Shown: in pieces, positions 18,894-27,205 of the stretch
Layout of the letters: every line of letters starts with the position of its first letter
Position numbering within the stretch: the stretch's first letter is position 1
DNA from: Demequina zhanjiangensis
Lineage (GTDB): Bacteria; Actinomycetota; Actinomycetes; Actinomycetales; Demequinaceae
Assembly: GCF_030418315.1 (NCBI RefSeq)
Contig: NZ_JAUHPV010000004.1
Location: 1 to 64,000, forward strand
Direction: 5' to 3'
Length of the DNA: 64,000 nucleotides
The notes under the pieces: model-generated
What the model saw: only the letters and a program-made list of their open reading frames with translations
Databases searched by the model: none
Told to the model about the DNA's origin: nothing
Made by a program: the position numbers and the translations under genes

Positions 18894-19904
18894 ATGAAGC
18901 AGCGCGTGTTCTCGGCCATGCAGCCGACCTCCGACTCCCTCCAGCTCGGCAACTACCTCGGTGCCCTGGTGCAGTGGGTCAAGCTTCAGGAGACGCACGA
19001 GGCCATCTACTCGGTGGTGGACCTTCACGCGCTCACCGTCGCGCCGGAGCCCGCCGTGCTGCGCGACCGCACCCGCCGCACCGCCGCCCAGTTCCTGGCC
19101 GCCGGCGTGGACCCCGAGCGCTCCCTGCTGTTCGTGCAGTCGCACGTCCCGCAGCACGCCGAGCTCGCGTGGATCCTCTCGACGTTCACCGGCATGGGCG
19201 AGGCCGGACGCATGACCCAGTTCAAGGACAAGTCGGCCAAGGTGGGGGAGTCGGGCACCAATGTCGGCCTGTTCACCTACCCCGTCCTCATGGCGGCGGA
19301 CATCCTCCTGTACGACACCAACGTCGTCCCGGTGGGCGAGGACCAGCGTCAGCACCTCGAGCTGTCCCGCGATCTCGCGCAGCGCCTCAACACGCGACTG
19401 GGTGAGGGCACCGTCGTGGTCCCCGAGCCGCACATCGTGAAGGAGGTCGCGAAGATCCAGGACCTCCAGGAGCCCACCAAGAAGATGTCCAAGTCGGCCT
19501 CGAGCCCCAAGGGCCTCATCGAGATCCTCGAGGACCCGAAGAAGATCGCGAAGAACATCAAGTCCGCGACCACCGACACCGACACGGTGATCAGCTACGA
19601 CGAGGACGCCAAGCCCGGCATCTCCAACCTGCTGCGGATCTACTCTGCCTTCACGGGCAAGGCGATCGACGAGATCGTCGCGGAGTACGAGGGCAAGATG
19701 TACGGGCACCTCAAGGTGGACCTCGCCGATGTGGTCGTCGAGGCGCTCACACCCGTCCACGACGCCGCCATGGAATGGATCGAGTCCCCCGAGCGGTTGG
19801 ACACAGTGCTGGCAGACGGCGCCGCCAAGGCGTCGGCCATCGCGCAGGTCACGCTCGACCGGATCTACGATCGGGTGGGGCTGCTGCCCGCGCTGCACCG
19901 CTGA
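18894..19904 (+). CDS. trpS: Tryptophanyl-tRNA synthetase
   Basis: This 336-residue class I synthetase charges tRNA-Trp. '[17 protein letters not shown]' (about 6-22) carries the HIGH-like signature and 'KKMSKSASS' (about 196-204) the KMSKS loop. Length fits the bacterial enzyme. The start ATG follows a probable -10 by six bases, so the mRNA is likely leaderless. The downstream YihY-type gene matches the order in M. tuberculosis (Rv3336c-Rv3335c, recalled). Confidence 0.97.
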   Translation: MKQRVFSAMQPTSDSLQLGNYLGALVQWVKLQETHEAIYSVVDLHALTVAPEPAVLRDRTRRTAAQFLAAGVDPERSLLFVQSHVPQHAELAWILSTFTGMGEAGRMTQFKDKSAKVGESGTNVGLFTYPVLMAADILLYDTNVVPVGEDQRQHLELSRDLAQRLNTRLGEGTVVVPEPHIVKEVAKIQDLQEPTKKMSKSASSPKGLIEILEDPKKIAKNIKSATTDTDTVISYDEDAKPGISNLLRIYSAFTGKAIDEIVAEYEGKMYGHLKVDLADVVVEALTPVHDAAMEWIESPERLDTVLADGAAKASAIAQVTLDRIYDRVGLLPALHR

Positions 19905-19949
19905 TCGCGCACCCGCGCACGACCGACTGCTGAGGGGGAGGGAGTCGAC

Positions 19950-21095
19950 ATGGCCGACGAGCCCGCATCGGGTCGAGCCGCCGTCCAGCCGACGCCTCCC
20001 GCCGCCGCGCAGGAGCCCGAGGCCGACACCTCGACCCTGGCGATCCGCAAGGACGAGGTCGTCGCACAGGCGAAGGAGGCGGCCGAACGCGGCAAGCGTC
20101 TGAAGGCGTGGTGGGAGGGGACCTCCTGGGCCAAGGGCCTCAAGCGCTTCTCCCTGCAGAACGGCAACGTCCTGTCCGCAGGCATCGCCTACTTCTCATT
20201 GGCCTCGGTCGCGGCGGGACTCGTCGTCGCGACGACGCTCGCCACCCTCTTCCTCGCCGGGAACGACGACCTGCGCACCTCGCTCGTCGAGTACCTGGGG
20301 CAGTCGGTGCCGGGCCTTGTGCAGACCGGGCCCGACAGCCCGGGCATCATCCAGCCTGACGACCTCGGCACGGCGAGCTCGACCTCGATCGCGGGGATCG
20401 TCGGACTCGTGTCCTTCCTGATCCTGATCAACACCGCCACCCGGTTCATCGCGGGGCTGCGCACGAGCATCCGGACGATGCTCGGCGAGGAGTCCTCCTC
20501 GCCCGTGGTCGGCAAGCTGCGCGACGTGGGCGCGCTGTTCGGGCTCCTGATCATCGCGCTCGTGGGCCTCACCATCCAGGTGGTCGCCACCACCGCTGCC
20601 GAATGGGTGGCCGAGGCGATCGACGTGGCGGTGCCCTGGTGGGGCGTCCGTCTGATCGGTTTCGGCGCGGGCATGGTCGCGGACATGCTCTACGTGGCGC
20701 TCGCGCTCATCGTGCTCGGGGGAGCGGCGTGGAGCCGCCGGCTGCTCGCCATCCTCCTGGTCGCCTCGTTCGCGATCGGGGTGCTGCGCGTCGGCGTGAG
20801 CCTCGTGGTCAGCGGGTCCACCGAGAACAGGGTGCTCGCGCCCTTCGCGGCGATCATCACGCTCATGGTGTTCGTCGACTACGTGAACCGCATCATCCTC
20901 ATGTGCGCCGCGTGGCTGGGTGCGCATCATGTGGCCCCCGAGGTGGGGCGCATCCACTACGCCGCCGTGCCCGAGGACGTCGCGCACGTGGACCAGGTCG
21001 CGGGGCGTCGCGGCAGGCACACCAAGGTGACGACGACGCGCGCCACCGTGCGGCGCAAGCCGGGCCAGGCGCCCGTGCGCGAATCGCACGTCTGA
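19950..21095 (+). CDS. YihY/BrkB-family inner-membrane protein (YhjD type)
   Basis: This 381-residue protein begins with a roughly 65-residue hydrophilic region. Six or so membrane helices follow, with the family features 'GNVLSAGIAYFSLASVAAGL' (split near 70-90) and 'MVFVDYVNRIILMCAAW' (about 308-324). YihY/BrkB proteins were once thought to be RNase BN; their role is unresolved, with transport suggested. The C-terminal 50 residues are basic. It starts 45 bases after trpS with GGGGGAGGG upstream, so it is probably co-transcribed. Confidence 0.85.
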   Translation: MADEPASGRAAVQPTPPAAAQEPEADTSTLAIRKDEVVAQAKEAAERGKRLKAWWEGTSWAKGLKRFSLQNGNVLSAGIAYFSLASVAAGLVVATTLATLFLAGNDDLRTSLVEYLGQSVPGLVQTGPDSPGIIQPDDLGTASSTSIAGIVGLVSFLILINTATRFIAGLRTSIRTMLGEESSSPVVGKLRDVGALFGLLIIALVGLTIQVVATTAAEWVAEAIDVAVPWWGVRLIGFGAGMVADMLYVALALIVLGGAAWSRRLLAILLVASFAIGVLRVGVSLVVSGSTENRVLAPFAAIITLMVFVDYVNRIILMCAAWLGAHHVAPEVGRIHYAAVPEDVAHVDQVAGRRGRHTKVTTTRATVRRKPGQAPVRESHV

Positions 21096-21104
21096 TCCGC
21101 CTGC

Positions 21105-21250
21105 GCCCCACCCGTTGCGGGTCACTCACCGTCGCTTTCGCGCGGTGTCGGCGCCCTCCGGGTCACTCACCGTCGCTCACCGACGCTGAGTGACCCGAAC
21201 GCAGCCGGACCGCCCCAGAACCGACGGTGGGTGACCCGCAAGGGGCGGGG
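21105..21250. repeat. Nested palindromic intergenic element
   Basis: Four related copies of GGGTCACTCACCGTCG are nested. Two are direct (21118-21133 and 21160-21175) and two inverted (21183-21198, degenerate, and about 21221-21237). The outer pair TTGCGGGTCAC / GTGACCCGCAA closes over about 120 bp. The inner pair can form a 17-bp stem with one mismatch and a short loop. It carries no ORF and no terminator-like tail. No second copy was seen in the window. Confidence 0.75.
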
Positions 21251-21281
21251 ACGGGGTGGATCGCCGCCCGCGTGCGACGCC

Positions 21282-21330
21282 GGACATGACGGAGGGGCCC
21301 CGGCTTGCGCCGGGGCCCCTCCGTCATGTC
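21282..21330. terminator. Strong bidirectional terminator, 22-bp perfect stem
   Basis: The arms 21283-21304 and 21309-21330 pair without a mismatch, closing over a TTGC loop. The hairpin lies between the convergent yihY-like and sdhB genes and ends six bases before the sdhB stop codon. It can stop transcription from either side. Confidence 0.9.
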
Positions 21331-21335
21331 TCAGC

Positions 21336-22103
21336 TCAGATCTCGCCGGTGTTGAGCACCTTCTTGACCTCGGAGATCGCCTTCGTCACCTCGATGCCGC
21401 GCGGGCACGCCTCGGTGCAGTTGAAGGCGGTGCGGCACTTCCACACGCCCGCCTTGTCGTTGAGGATCTCCAGCCGCTCCCACTGACCCTCGTCACGCGA
21501 GTCGAAGATGAAGCGGTGCGCGCCCACGATCGCCTGCGGACCGAAGTACTGTCCGTCGGTCCAGAACACCGGGCACGAAGTGGTGCACGCCGCGCACATG
21601 ATGCACTTGGTGGTGTCGTCGAAGCGCTGGCGCTCCTCCGGCGACTGGAGGCGCTCACGCTCGGGCGCGGGCCCGTCGGTCATGAGGAACGGCATGATCT
21701 CGCGGTAGGAGGCGAAGAACGGCTCCATGTCCACGATCAGGTCCTTCTCCACGGGCAGGCCCTTGATCGGCTCGATGATGATCGGCTTGGCCGGGTTGAG
21801 GTCCTTGAGCAGCGTCTTGCAGGCGAGGCGGTTGCGCGCGTTGATGCGCATCGCGTCCGAGCCGCAGACGCCGTGCGCGCAGGACCGGCGGAAGGCGAGC
21901 GAGCCGTCCTGATCCCACTTGACCATGTGGAGCGCGTCGAGCACGCGGTCGGTGGCGTGGGCCTGGACCTTGAACTCCTCCCAGTACTCCTCTCCCTCGC
22001 CGTGCTCCGAGGTGCCCTCGGGGTTCATGCGGCGGATGCGGAGCGTCACCTCGAAGGAGGGGACCTCGCCTGCGGGCGTCGATGCTTCGGCGGTGGCGGT
22101 CAT
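21336..22103 (-). CDS. sdhB: Succinate dehydrogenase iron-sulfur subunit
   Basis: This 255-residue subunit carries the three Fe-S clusters of complex II. An N-terminal plant-type 2Fe-2S domain contains 'CAHGVCGSDAM' (about 64-74). A C-terminal ferredoxin domain contains 'CIMCAACTTSCPVFW' (about 158-172) and 'CTEACPRGIEV' (about 229-239). It is the last gene of sdhCDAB and starts 13 bases after sdhA. A 22-bp hairpin terminator follows. Confidence 0.97.
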   Translation of the reverse strand: MTATAEASTPAGEVPSFEVTLRIRRMNPEGTSEHGEGEEYWEEFKVQAHATDRVLDALHMVKWDQDGSLAFRRSCAHGVCGSDAMRINARNRLACKTLLKDLNPAKPIIIEPIKGLPVEKDLIVDMEPFFASYREIMPFLMTDGPAPERERLQSPEERQRFDDTTKCIMCAACTTSCPVFWTDGQYFGPQAIVGAHRFIFDSRDEGQWERLEILNDKAGVWKCRTAFNCTEACPRGIEVTKAISEVKKVLNTGEI

Positions 22104-22116
22104 GTGTTCCTCCCTC

Positions 22117-23883
22117 TCAGTACTTGCGTTCCATCGGCTGGTAGCGGGTCACCACGACGGGCTTGTAGTCCAGGCGCAGATCGTCGCCGCCGTAGACCAT
22201 CGTGTGCTGCATGAACTTCTCGTCGTCGCGCGTCGGGAAGTCCTCGCGGTAGTGACCGCCGCGCGACTCCTCGCGGTTGAGGGCGCCGAGCACGACGACC
22301 TCCGAGAGGTCGAGCAGGAAGCCGAGCTCGATCGCCTCGAGCAGGTCCGTGTTGTAGCGCTTGCCGCGGTCGTGGATCGCGATCTTGGTGAAGCGCTCCC
22401 GCAGCGCGGCGACATCCTTCTGCGCCTGCTGGAGGGAGTCCGCGTCGCGGAACACCTGGACGTTGCGGTCCATGGTGGCCTGCAGCTCGCGGCGGATGTC
22501 GGCGACGGACTCCGCCTCCGAGGTGCCGACGGTGCTGCGCAGCCGTTCGACGGTCGAGTTCAGCGTCTCCGCGGCCGTCTCGTCGAGCGGTGCGGCCTCG
22601 GCGGTCTCGAGCGCGTGCTCCGCGGCGGCGATGCCGGCGCGGCGGCCGAACACGTTGATGTCGAGCAGGGAGTTGGTGCCCAGGCGGTTGGCGCCGTGGA
22701 CGGACACGCACGCGCACTCGCCGGCGGCGTACAGGCCCTTCACCTTGTCGGTGTTGTTGCGCAGCACCTCTCCGTGCACGTTGGTGGGGATGCCGCCCAT
22801 CGCGTAGTGCGCCGTCGGGTAGACGGGCACGGGCTCGGTGTACGGCTCCACGCCCAGGTAGGTGCGGGCGAACTCTGTGATGTCGGGCAGCTTCGCGTCG
22901 ATGTGCGCGGGCTCCAGGTGCGTGAGGTCCAGGAGGACGTAGTCCTTGTGCGGACCGCACCCGCGGCCCTCGCGCACCTCGTTGGCCATGGCGCGCGCGA
23001 CCATGTCGCGTGGCGCCAGGTCCTTGATCGTGGGTGCGTAGCGCTCCATGAAGCGCTCGCCCTCACTGTTGCGCAGGATGCCGCCCTCGCCGCGCGCGGC
23101 CTCGGACAGCAGGATGCCCAGGCCGGCGAGGCCCGTCGGGTGGAACTGGAAGAACTCCATGTCCTCGAGCGGCAGGCCCGCGTTGAACGCGATCGCCATG
23201 CCGTCGCCCGTGAGGGTGTGCGCGTTGGAGGTGGTCTTGAAGACCTTGCCCGCGCCGCCCGTCGCGAAGATCACCGACTTGGCACGGAACGTGTGGATCT
23301 CACCCGTGGCGAGCTCGTAGGCGATGACGCCCGCGACGGACACCTCCTCGCCCTCGGGCGTGCCCTGCGGGTCCTTGTCCAGGATCAGGTCGAGCACGTA
23401 GTACTCGTTGTAGAACTCGACCTCCTGCTTGATGCACTGCTGGTAGAGCGTCTGCAGGATCATGTGACCCGTGCGGTCGGCCGAGTAGCAGGCACGGCGC
23501 ACCGCGGCCTCGCCGTGGTTGCGGGTGTGGCCGCCGAAGCGGCGCTGGTCGATCGTGCCGCCCTCGGTGCGGTTGAAGGGCAGGCCCATGTTCTCCAGGT
23601 CGAGCACCGCCTGCACGGCCTCCTTGCACAGGATCTCGGCGGCGTCCTGGTCCACCAGGTAGTCGCCGCCCTTGATCGTGTCGAAGGTGTGCCACTCGGC
23701 GTTGTCGTCCTCGACGTTGCTGAGCGCGGCGGCCATGCCGCCCTGGGCGGCGCCGGTGTGGGAACGGGTCGGGTAGAGCTTGGTGAGGCAGGCGGTCCTC
23801 GCCCGCTTGGAGCTCTCGAGGGCGGCACGCATGCCGGCGCCGCCGGCGCCGACGATGACGACGTCGTACTCGTGAAGGGTCAT
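22117..23883 (-). CDS. sdhA: Succinate dehydrogenase flavoprotein subunit
   Basis: This 588-residue subunit oxidises succinate with covalent FAD. The FAD loop is '[15 protein letters not shown]' (about 6-20), and the flavin-attachment His lies in '[14 protein letters not shown]' (about 43-56). Substrate-site segments are '[23 protein letters not shown]' (split near 240-262) and '[10 protein letters not shown]' (about 357-366). The frame is open to 23952, but MTLHEYDVV at ATG 23883 has GAGGAAA upstream and fits the family. Confidence 0.97.
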   Translation of the reverse strand: MTLHEYDVVIVGAGGAGMRAALESSKRARTACLTKLYPTRSHTGAAQGGMAAALSNVEDDNAEWHTFDTIKGGDYLVDQDAAEILCKEAVQAVLDLENMGLPFNRTEGGTIDQRRFGGHTRNHGEAAVRRACYSADRTGHMILQTLYQQCIKQEVEFYNEYYVLDLILDKDPQGTPEGEEVSVAGVIAYELATGEIHTFRAKSVIFATGGAGKVFKTTSNAHTLTGDGMAIAFNAGLPLEDMEFFQFHPTGLAGLGILLSEAARGEGGILRNSEGERFMERYAPTIKDLAPRDMVARAMANEVREGRGCGPHKDYVLLDLTHLEPAHIDAKLPDITEFARTYLGVEPYTEPVPVYPTAHYAMGGIPTNVHGEVLRNNTDKVKGLYAAGECACVSVHGANRLGTNSLLDINVFGRRAGIAAAEHALETAEAAPLDETAAETLNSTVERLRSTVGTSEAESVADIRRELQATMDRNVQVFRDADSLQQAQKDVAALRERFTKIAIHDRGKRYNTDLLEAIELGFLLDLSEVVVLGALNREESRGGHYREDFPTRDDEKFMQHTMVYGGDDLRLDYKPVVVTRYQPMERKY

Positions 23884-23902
23884 CTGTGTTTCCTCGCAGA
23901 AG

Positions 23903-24361
23903 TCAGGCGGCCACGGTGGCGCAGAAGCTGGGCAGCAGGGACGGGTCGGCATCGACAGGGCACGGGTCGAAGGTCCAGATGACCAGCGAGCCGAGGACGA
24001 TGACCACGGCCACCGCCACCCCGAGCACGCCCATCAGCACCGTGCGGGTCGTCTTCCTGTGAGCGTAGTCGTTGATGAGCAGCCTCATGCCGTTGCCCCC
24101 GTGCAGCATGGCGAGGACGAGCATGAGGAAGTCGGCCCACTGCCACCACCAGTCGGCCCACTTGCCGGCGACGAAGGCGAAGTCGATCTGGCTGACGCCG
24201 TCGCCCGTGATGAGGTTGACGAACAGGTGGGTGAAGATCAGCAGGATCAGGATGGCGCCGGAGAAGCGCATGAACATCCACGACCAGCGCTCGGCCTGGC
24301 GGCGCATGCGGCCGGAGCGGATGCGCTCGCGCGGGGTGGTGAGGTCAGGTGCGGTCATCAT
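23903..24361 (-). CDS. sdhD: Succinate dehydrogenase membrane anchor subunit
   Basis: This 152-residue protein has three membrane helices (about 33-51, 75-92 and 108-130). His residues in '[13 protein letters not shown]' and '[22 protein letters not shown]' are the expected heme and quinone-side ligands. It anchors SdhAB to the membrane together with SdhC. The start overlaps the sdhC stop (ATGATGA), so either of two adjacent ATGs could be used. The tail '[17 protein letters not shown]' is unusual. Confidence 0.9.
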   Translation of the reverse strand: MMTAPDLTTPRERIRSGRMRRQAERWSWMFMRFSGAILILLIFTHLFVNLITGDGVSQIDFAFVAGKWADWWWQWADFLMLVLAMLHGGNGMRLLINDYAHRKTTRTVLMGVLGVAVAVVIVLGSLVIWTFDPCPVDADPSLLPSFCATVAA

Positions 24362-24738
24362 TCACCTCCGAAGACGTGACCGAGGTGCACGGGGAGGAAG
24401 CCCGCCATGAGCACGACGAAGATGATCCACACCGCCCAGGCGAGCTTCTTCTGGTGGCGCAGCGCCCAGGTGGAGTTATCGACCGCGATGATGCGCAGGC
24501 CGTTGAACGCGTGAAGGATGATCGCGGCGACCAGGCCGGCCTCGACGAGGCCGTAGATGGGCGTCTTGTACGTGCCGATGACCTCGTTGTACGCCTCAGG
24601 CGAGACGCGCACGAGCGCGGTGTCGGTGACGTGGATCAGCAGGAAGAAGAAGATCGCCACGCCCGTGGAGCGATGGACGAGCCACATCCACATGCCTTCA
24701 TGGCCGCGGTACAGCGTCGGTGCAGGGGACACTCTCAT
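24358..24738 (-). CDS. sdhC: Succinate dehydrogenase cytochrome b556 subunit
   Basis: This 126-residue protein starts MRVSPAPTLYRGHEGMW, the usual actinobacterial SdhC N-terminus. Helices and ligand motifs follow: 'HRSTGVAIFFFLLIHVTDTALVRVSP' (split near 22-48) and 'ILHAFNGLRIIAVD' (about 76-89). It binds heme b and quinone with SdhD. The frame is open far upstream, but ATG 24738 fits the family. TAGGAT at 24772-24777 on the minus strand is a likely -10, giving a leader of about 27 bases. It is divergent from the manC-like gene. Confidence 0.92.
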   Translation of the reverse strand: MRVSPAPTLYRGHEGMWMWLVHRSTGVAIFFFLLIHVTDTALVRVSPEAYNEVIGTYKTPIYGLVEAGLVAAIILHAFNGLRIIAVDNSTWALRHQKKLAWAVWIIFVVLMAGFLPVHLGHVFGGE

Positions 24739-24786
24739 CCCTTCGTCGTTGATGGATGACCTGATTTTCATCCTAGTGTGGGACCT

Positions 24787-25884
24787 GTGACTCATGCGAC
24801 ACCCGCTTTGGAGCCCATTTCCGACCTGGTCGCCGTCGTCCCTGCAGGGGGCGTCGGCTCGAGGCTGTGGCCGTTGTCCCAGCCGACGCGCCCCAAGTTC
24901 CTGCTGGATCTGCTCGGCACCGGGAGCACCTTGATCCAGGACACGGTGACCCGCCTGTCGGCGCTGACCGACGAGGTCTACATCGTCACCGGTGCGCGGC
25001 ATGCCGACGCCGTCGCCGCGCAGGTGCCGCAGGTGCCGCAGGAGCTGCTGATCGCCGAGCCGAGCCCGCGCGACTCGATGGCGGCGATCGCGCTCGCGGC
25101 CGCGGTGATCGAGCAGCGCCGTGGGCCGTCGATCATGGGTTCGTTCGCCGCCGACCATGTCATCACGGAGACGCAGGCGTTCGCCGAGGCCGTCGCGACC
25201 GCCGTCGCGGCAGCGCGCACGGGCAAGGTCGTCACGATCGGCATCGAGCCGACGGAGCCGTCGAGCGCGTTCGGGTACATCCGTCAGGGCAGCGGCCTTG
25301 AGGGTGTCGCCGGGGCGATGGACGTCCGGGAGTTCACAGAGAAGCCGGACCCGGAGACCGCGGCGCAGATGCTCGCGGACGGCGGGTACGTCTGGAACGC
25401 CGGCATGTTCGTCGTCAGCACCGACGTGCTGCTCGGCCACCTCGCACGGCTGCAGCCGACGCTCGCGGAGGGCGTGCGACGTATCGCTGCCGCGTGGGAC
25501 GGGCCGGAGCGTGCGGCAGTGCTCGACGAGGTGTGGCCTACGCTCACCAAGATCGCTATCGACCACGCGATCGCCGAGCCGGTCGCGGCCGAGGGCGGAG
25601 TGGCAGTGGTGCCGGCGTCGCTCGGGTGGCACGACATCGGCGACTTCGACTCGCTCGCGTCGATGCTGACGCCCGACGCTCAGGGCGTCATCTCCGTCGG
25701 CCGCACGGCGCCCGCAGCGATGGTCAAGGCCAGCGGCGCGACGGTCGTGGGGGGCGACAGGCCCGTCGTGGTCGTCGGCGTGGACGACGCGGTGGTCGTC
25801 GAGACCGACGAGGCCCTCCTGGTGACCACGCGGCAGGCGGCCCAGGCCGTCAAGGACGCTGCTACCAGCATCTCTGGACTCTGA
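24787..25884 (+). CDS. manC: Mannose-1-phosphate guanylyltransferase
   Basis: This 365-residue nucleotidyltransferase makes GDP-mannose from mannose 1-phosphate and GTP. The motif 'VVPAGGVGSRLWPLSQPTRPKF' (split near 17-38) is the sugar-nucleotidyltransferase signature GGxGxRLWPLS plus PK. 'EKPD' and 'WNAGMFV' follow, as in ManC. The C-terminal isomerase domain of bifunctional enzymes is absent, so this is the short form. GTG 24778 is an alternative start; TAGTGT seven bases before GTG 24787 favours a leaderless start there. It is divergent from sdhC, with only 48 bp between them. Confidence 0.9.
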   Translation: MTHATPALEPISDLVAVVPAGGVGSRLWPLSQPTRPKFLLDLLGTGSTLIQDTVTRLSALTDEVYIVTGARHADAVAAQVPQVPQELLIAEPSPRDSMAAIALAAAVIEQRRGPSIMGSFAADHVITETQAFAEAVATAVAAARTGKVVTIGIEPTEPSSAFGYIRQGSGLEGVAGAMDVREFTEKPDPETAAQMLADGGYVWNAGMFVVSTDVLLGHLARLQPTLAEGVRRIAAAWDGPERAAVLDEVWPTLTKIAIDHAIAEPVAAEGGVAVVPASLGWHDIGDFDSLASMLTPDAQGVISVGRTAPAAMVKASGATVVGGDRPVVVVGVDDAVVVETDEALLVTTRQAAQAVKDAATSISGL

Positions 25885-26027
25885 CCTGCGCCTCCGTGCC
25901 GGATCGTGACCGATTCGTTGCACTTGGACGTCGCCGAGGACGGAATCTGAAACATTTCGCGCGTAGGGTGAGTTTCGACGCTCAGCCTGGCGTCACCCTG
26001 GCCAGACATAGTGAGGAACCAACACTC

Positions 26028-27074
26028 ATGAAGAACACCCTGCGCTTCGGCGCGATCGCCGCCGCCGGCGCGATCGTGCTCGCAGCCTGCTCGTCGGCGC
26101 CGGAGGAGACCTCCTCCTCGCCCACCGAGACCGCTGCTGAGACCACCGACTACAAGGCCTGCATGGTCTCCGACTCCGGTGGCTTCGACGACGCGTCGTT
26201 CAACCAGGCGGGCTACGAGGGCCTGCAGACCGTCTCTGCCGACCTCGGCATCGAGATCAGCACCGCCGAGTCCACCTCGGACGCCGACTTCGCGCCGAAC
26301 ATCTCCGCGATGGTCGCCGACGGCTGCGACCTGACCATCACCGTCGGCTTCCTGCTCGGTGACGCGACCGCTGAGGCCGCCGCCGCCAACCCCGACTCGG
26401 ACTTCGCGATCATCGACTTCGCGTACGAGGAGCCGATCGACAACGTCAAGCCGCTGATCTTCGACACCGACGAGGCCGCGTTCCTCGCGGGCTACGGTGC
26501 CGCTGCCGCGTCGCAGACCGGCGTGGTGGGCACCTTCGGTGGCCTCCAGATCCCGACCGTCACCATCTTCATGGACGGCTTCCTCGCGGGTGTCGAGCAG
26601 TACAACGCTGACAACGGCGCTGACGTCACCGTGCTCGGATGGGACGGCGAGACCGGCTCGTTCACCGGCGACTTCTCCGACACCACGAAGGGCCAGTCGA
26701 CGGCTCAGGGCTTCATCGACCAGGGTGCGGACATCATCCTCCCGGTCGCCGGCCCCGTCGGCCTGGGTGCCGCCGCTGCCGCTGAGGCCGCTGGCGACGT
26801 GTGGATCATCGGTGTGGACTCCGACTGGACCCTCACCACTGACTACGCGGACATCATCCTGACCTCGATCATGAAGCAGATGGGCCCCGCGGTCTACGAC
26901 GTCGTGAACGACGCCGCTGCCGGCTCCGGCTTCTCCTCGGAGCCCTACGTCGGCACCCTCGAGAACAACGGTGTCGGCCTTGCTGACTGGGCCGCTGGCG
27001 TTCTCGACGACACCACGGTGTCCGAGCTCGAGGCGATCTCGGCAGGCATCATCGACGGCTCCATCGAGCCGTAA
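26028..27074 (+). CDS. BMP-family nucleoside-binding lipoprotein
   Basis: This 348-residue lipoprotein has a signal peptide and lipobox (MKNTLRFGAIAAAGAIVLAAC; Cys at 21), then a Ser/Thr/Glu linker and a BMP/PnrA-like periplasmic binding domain. Recognisable segments are 'MVSDSGGFDDASFNQAGYEG' (split near 46-65) and 'VVGTFGGLQIPTVTIFMDGF' (about 165-184). BMP proteins bind purine or pyrimidine nucleosides for ABC import. It heads the importer and salvage cluster. A TAGGGT at 25964-25969 is a possible -10. Two hairpins follow the stop, consistent with higher expression of the binding protein. Confidence 0.94.
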   Translation: MKNTLRFGAIAAAGAIVLAACSSAPEETSSSPTETAAETTDYKACMVSDSGGFDDASFNQAGYEGLQTVSADLGIEISTAESTSDADFAPNISAMVADGCDLTITVGFLLGDATAEAAAANPDSDFAIIDFAYEEPIDNVKPLIFDTDEAAFLAGYGAAAASQTGVVGTFGGLQIPTVTIFMDGFLAGVEQYNADNGADVTVLGWDGETGSFTGDFSDTTKGQSTAQGFIDQGADIILPVAGPVGLGAAAAAEAAGDVWIIGVDSDWTLTTDYADIILTSIMKQMGPAVYDVVNDAAAGSGFSSEPYVGTLENNGVGLADWAAGVLDDTTVSELEAISAGIIDGSIEP

Positions 27075-27083
27075 GCAACAACG

Positions 27084-27137
27084 GTCGGACCAGGTCCGAC
27101 GCGAGGGGCGCGCTGCGTGGACGCGGCGCGCCCCTCG
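27084..27137 (+). terminator. Two intercistronic hairpins after the nucleoside-binding lipoprotein gene
   Basis: GTCGGAC and GTCCGAC (27084-27100) form a 7-bp stem with a 3-base loop. CGAGGGGCGCGC and GCGCGCCCCTCG (27102-27113 and 27126-27137) form a 12-bp stem. They lie between the lipoprotein gene and its ABC ATPase gene and probably cause partial termination or protect the upstream mRNA. Confidence 0.7.
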
Positions 27138-27205
27138 TGCTTGACTGACCCTGGATGCCACTCCGATGGCGGGGTGCGCGCAGGAACTGTGAAAGGCAGT
27201 GACGA

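Noticed and set aside
21231-22214. 331-aa plus-strand frame over sdhB
   Set aside because: It lies opposite the well-supported sdhB gene and crosses the terminator hairpin.
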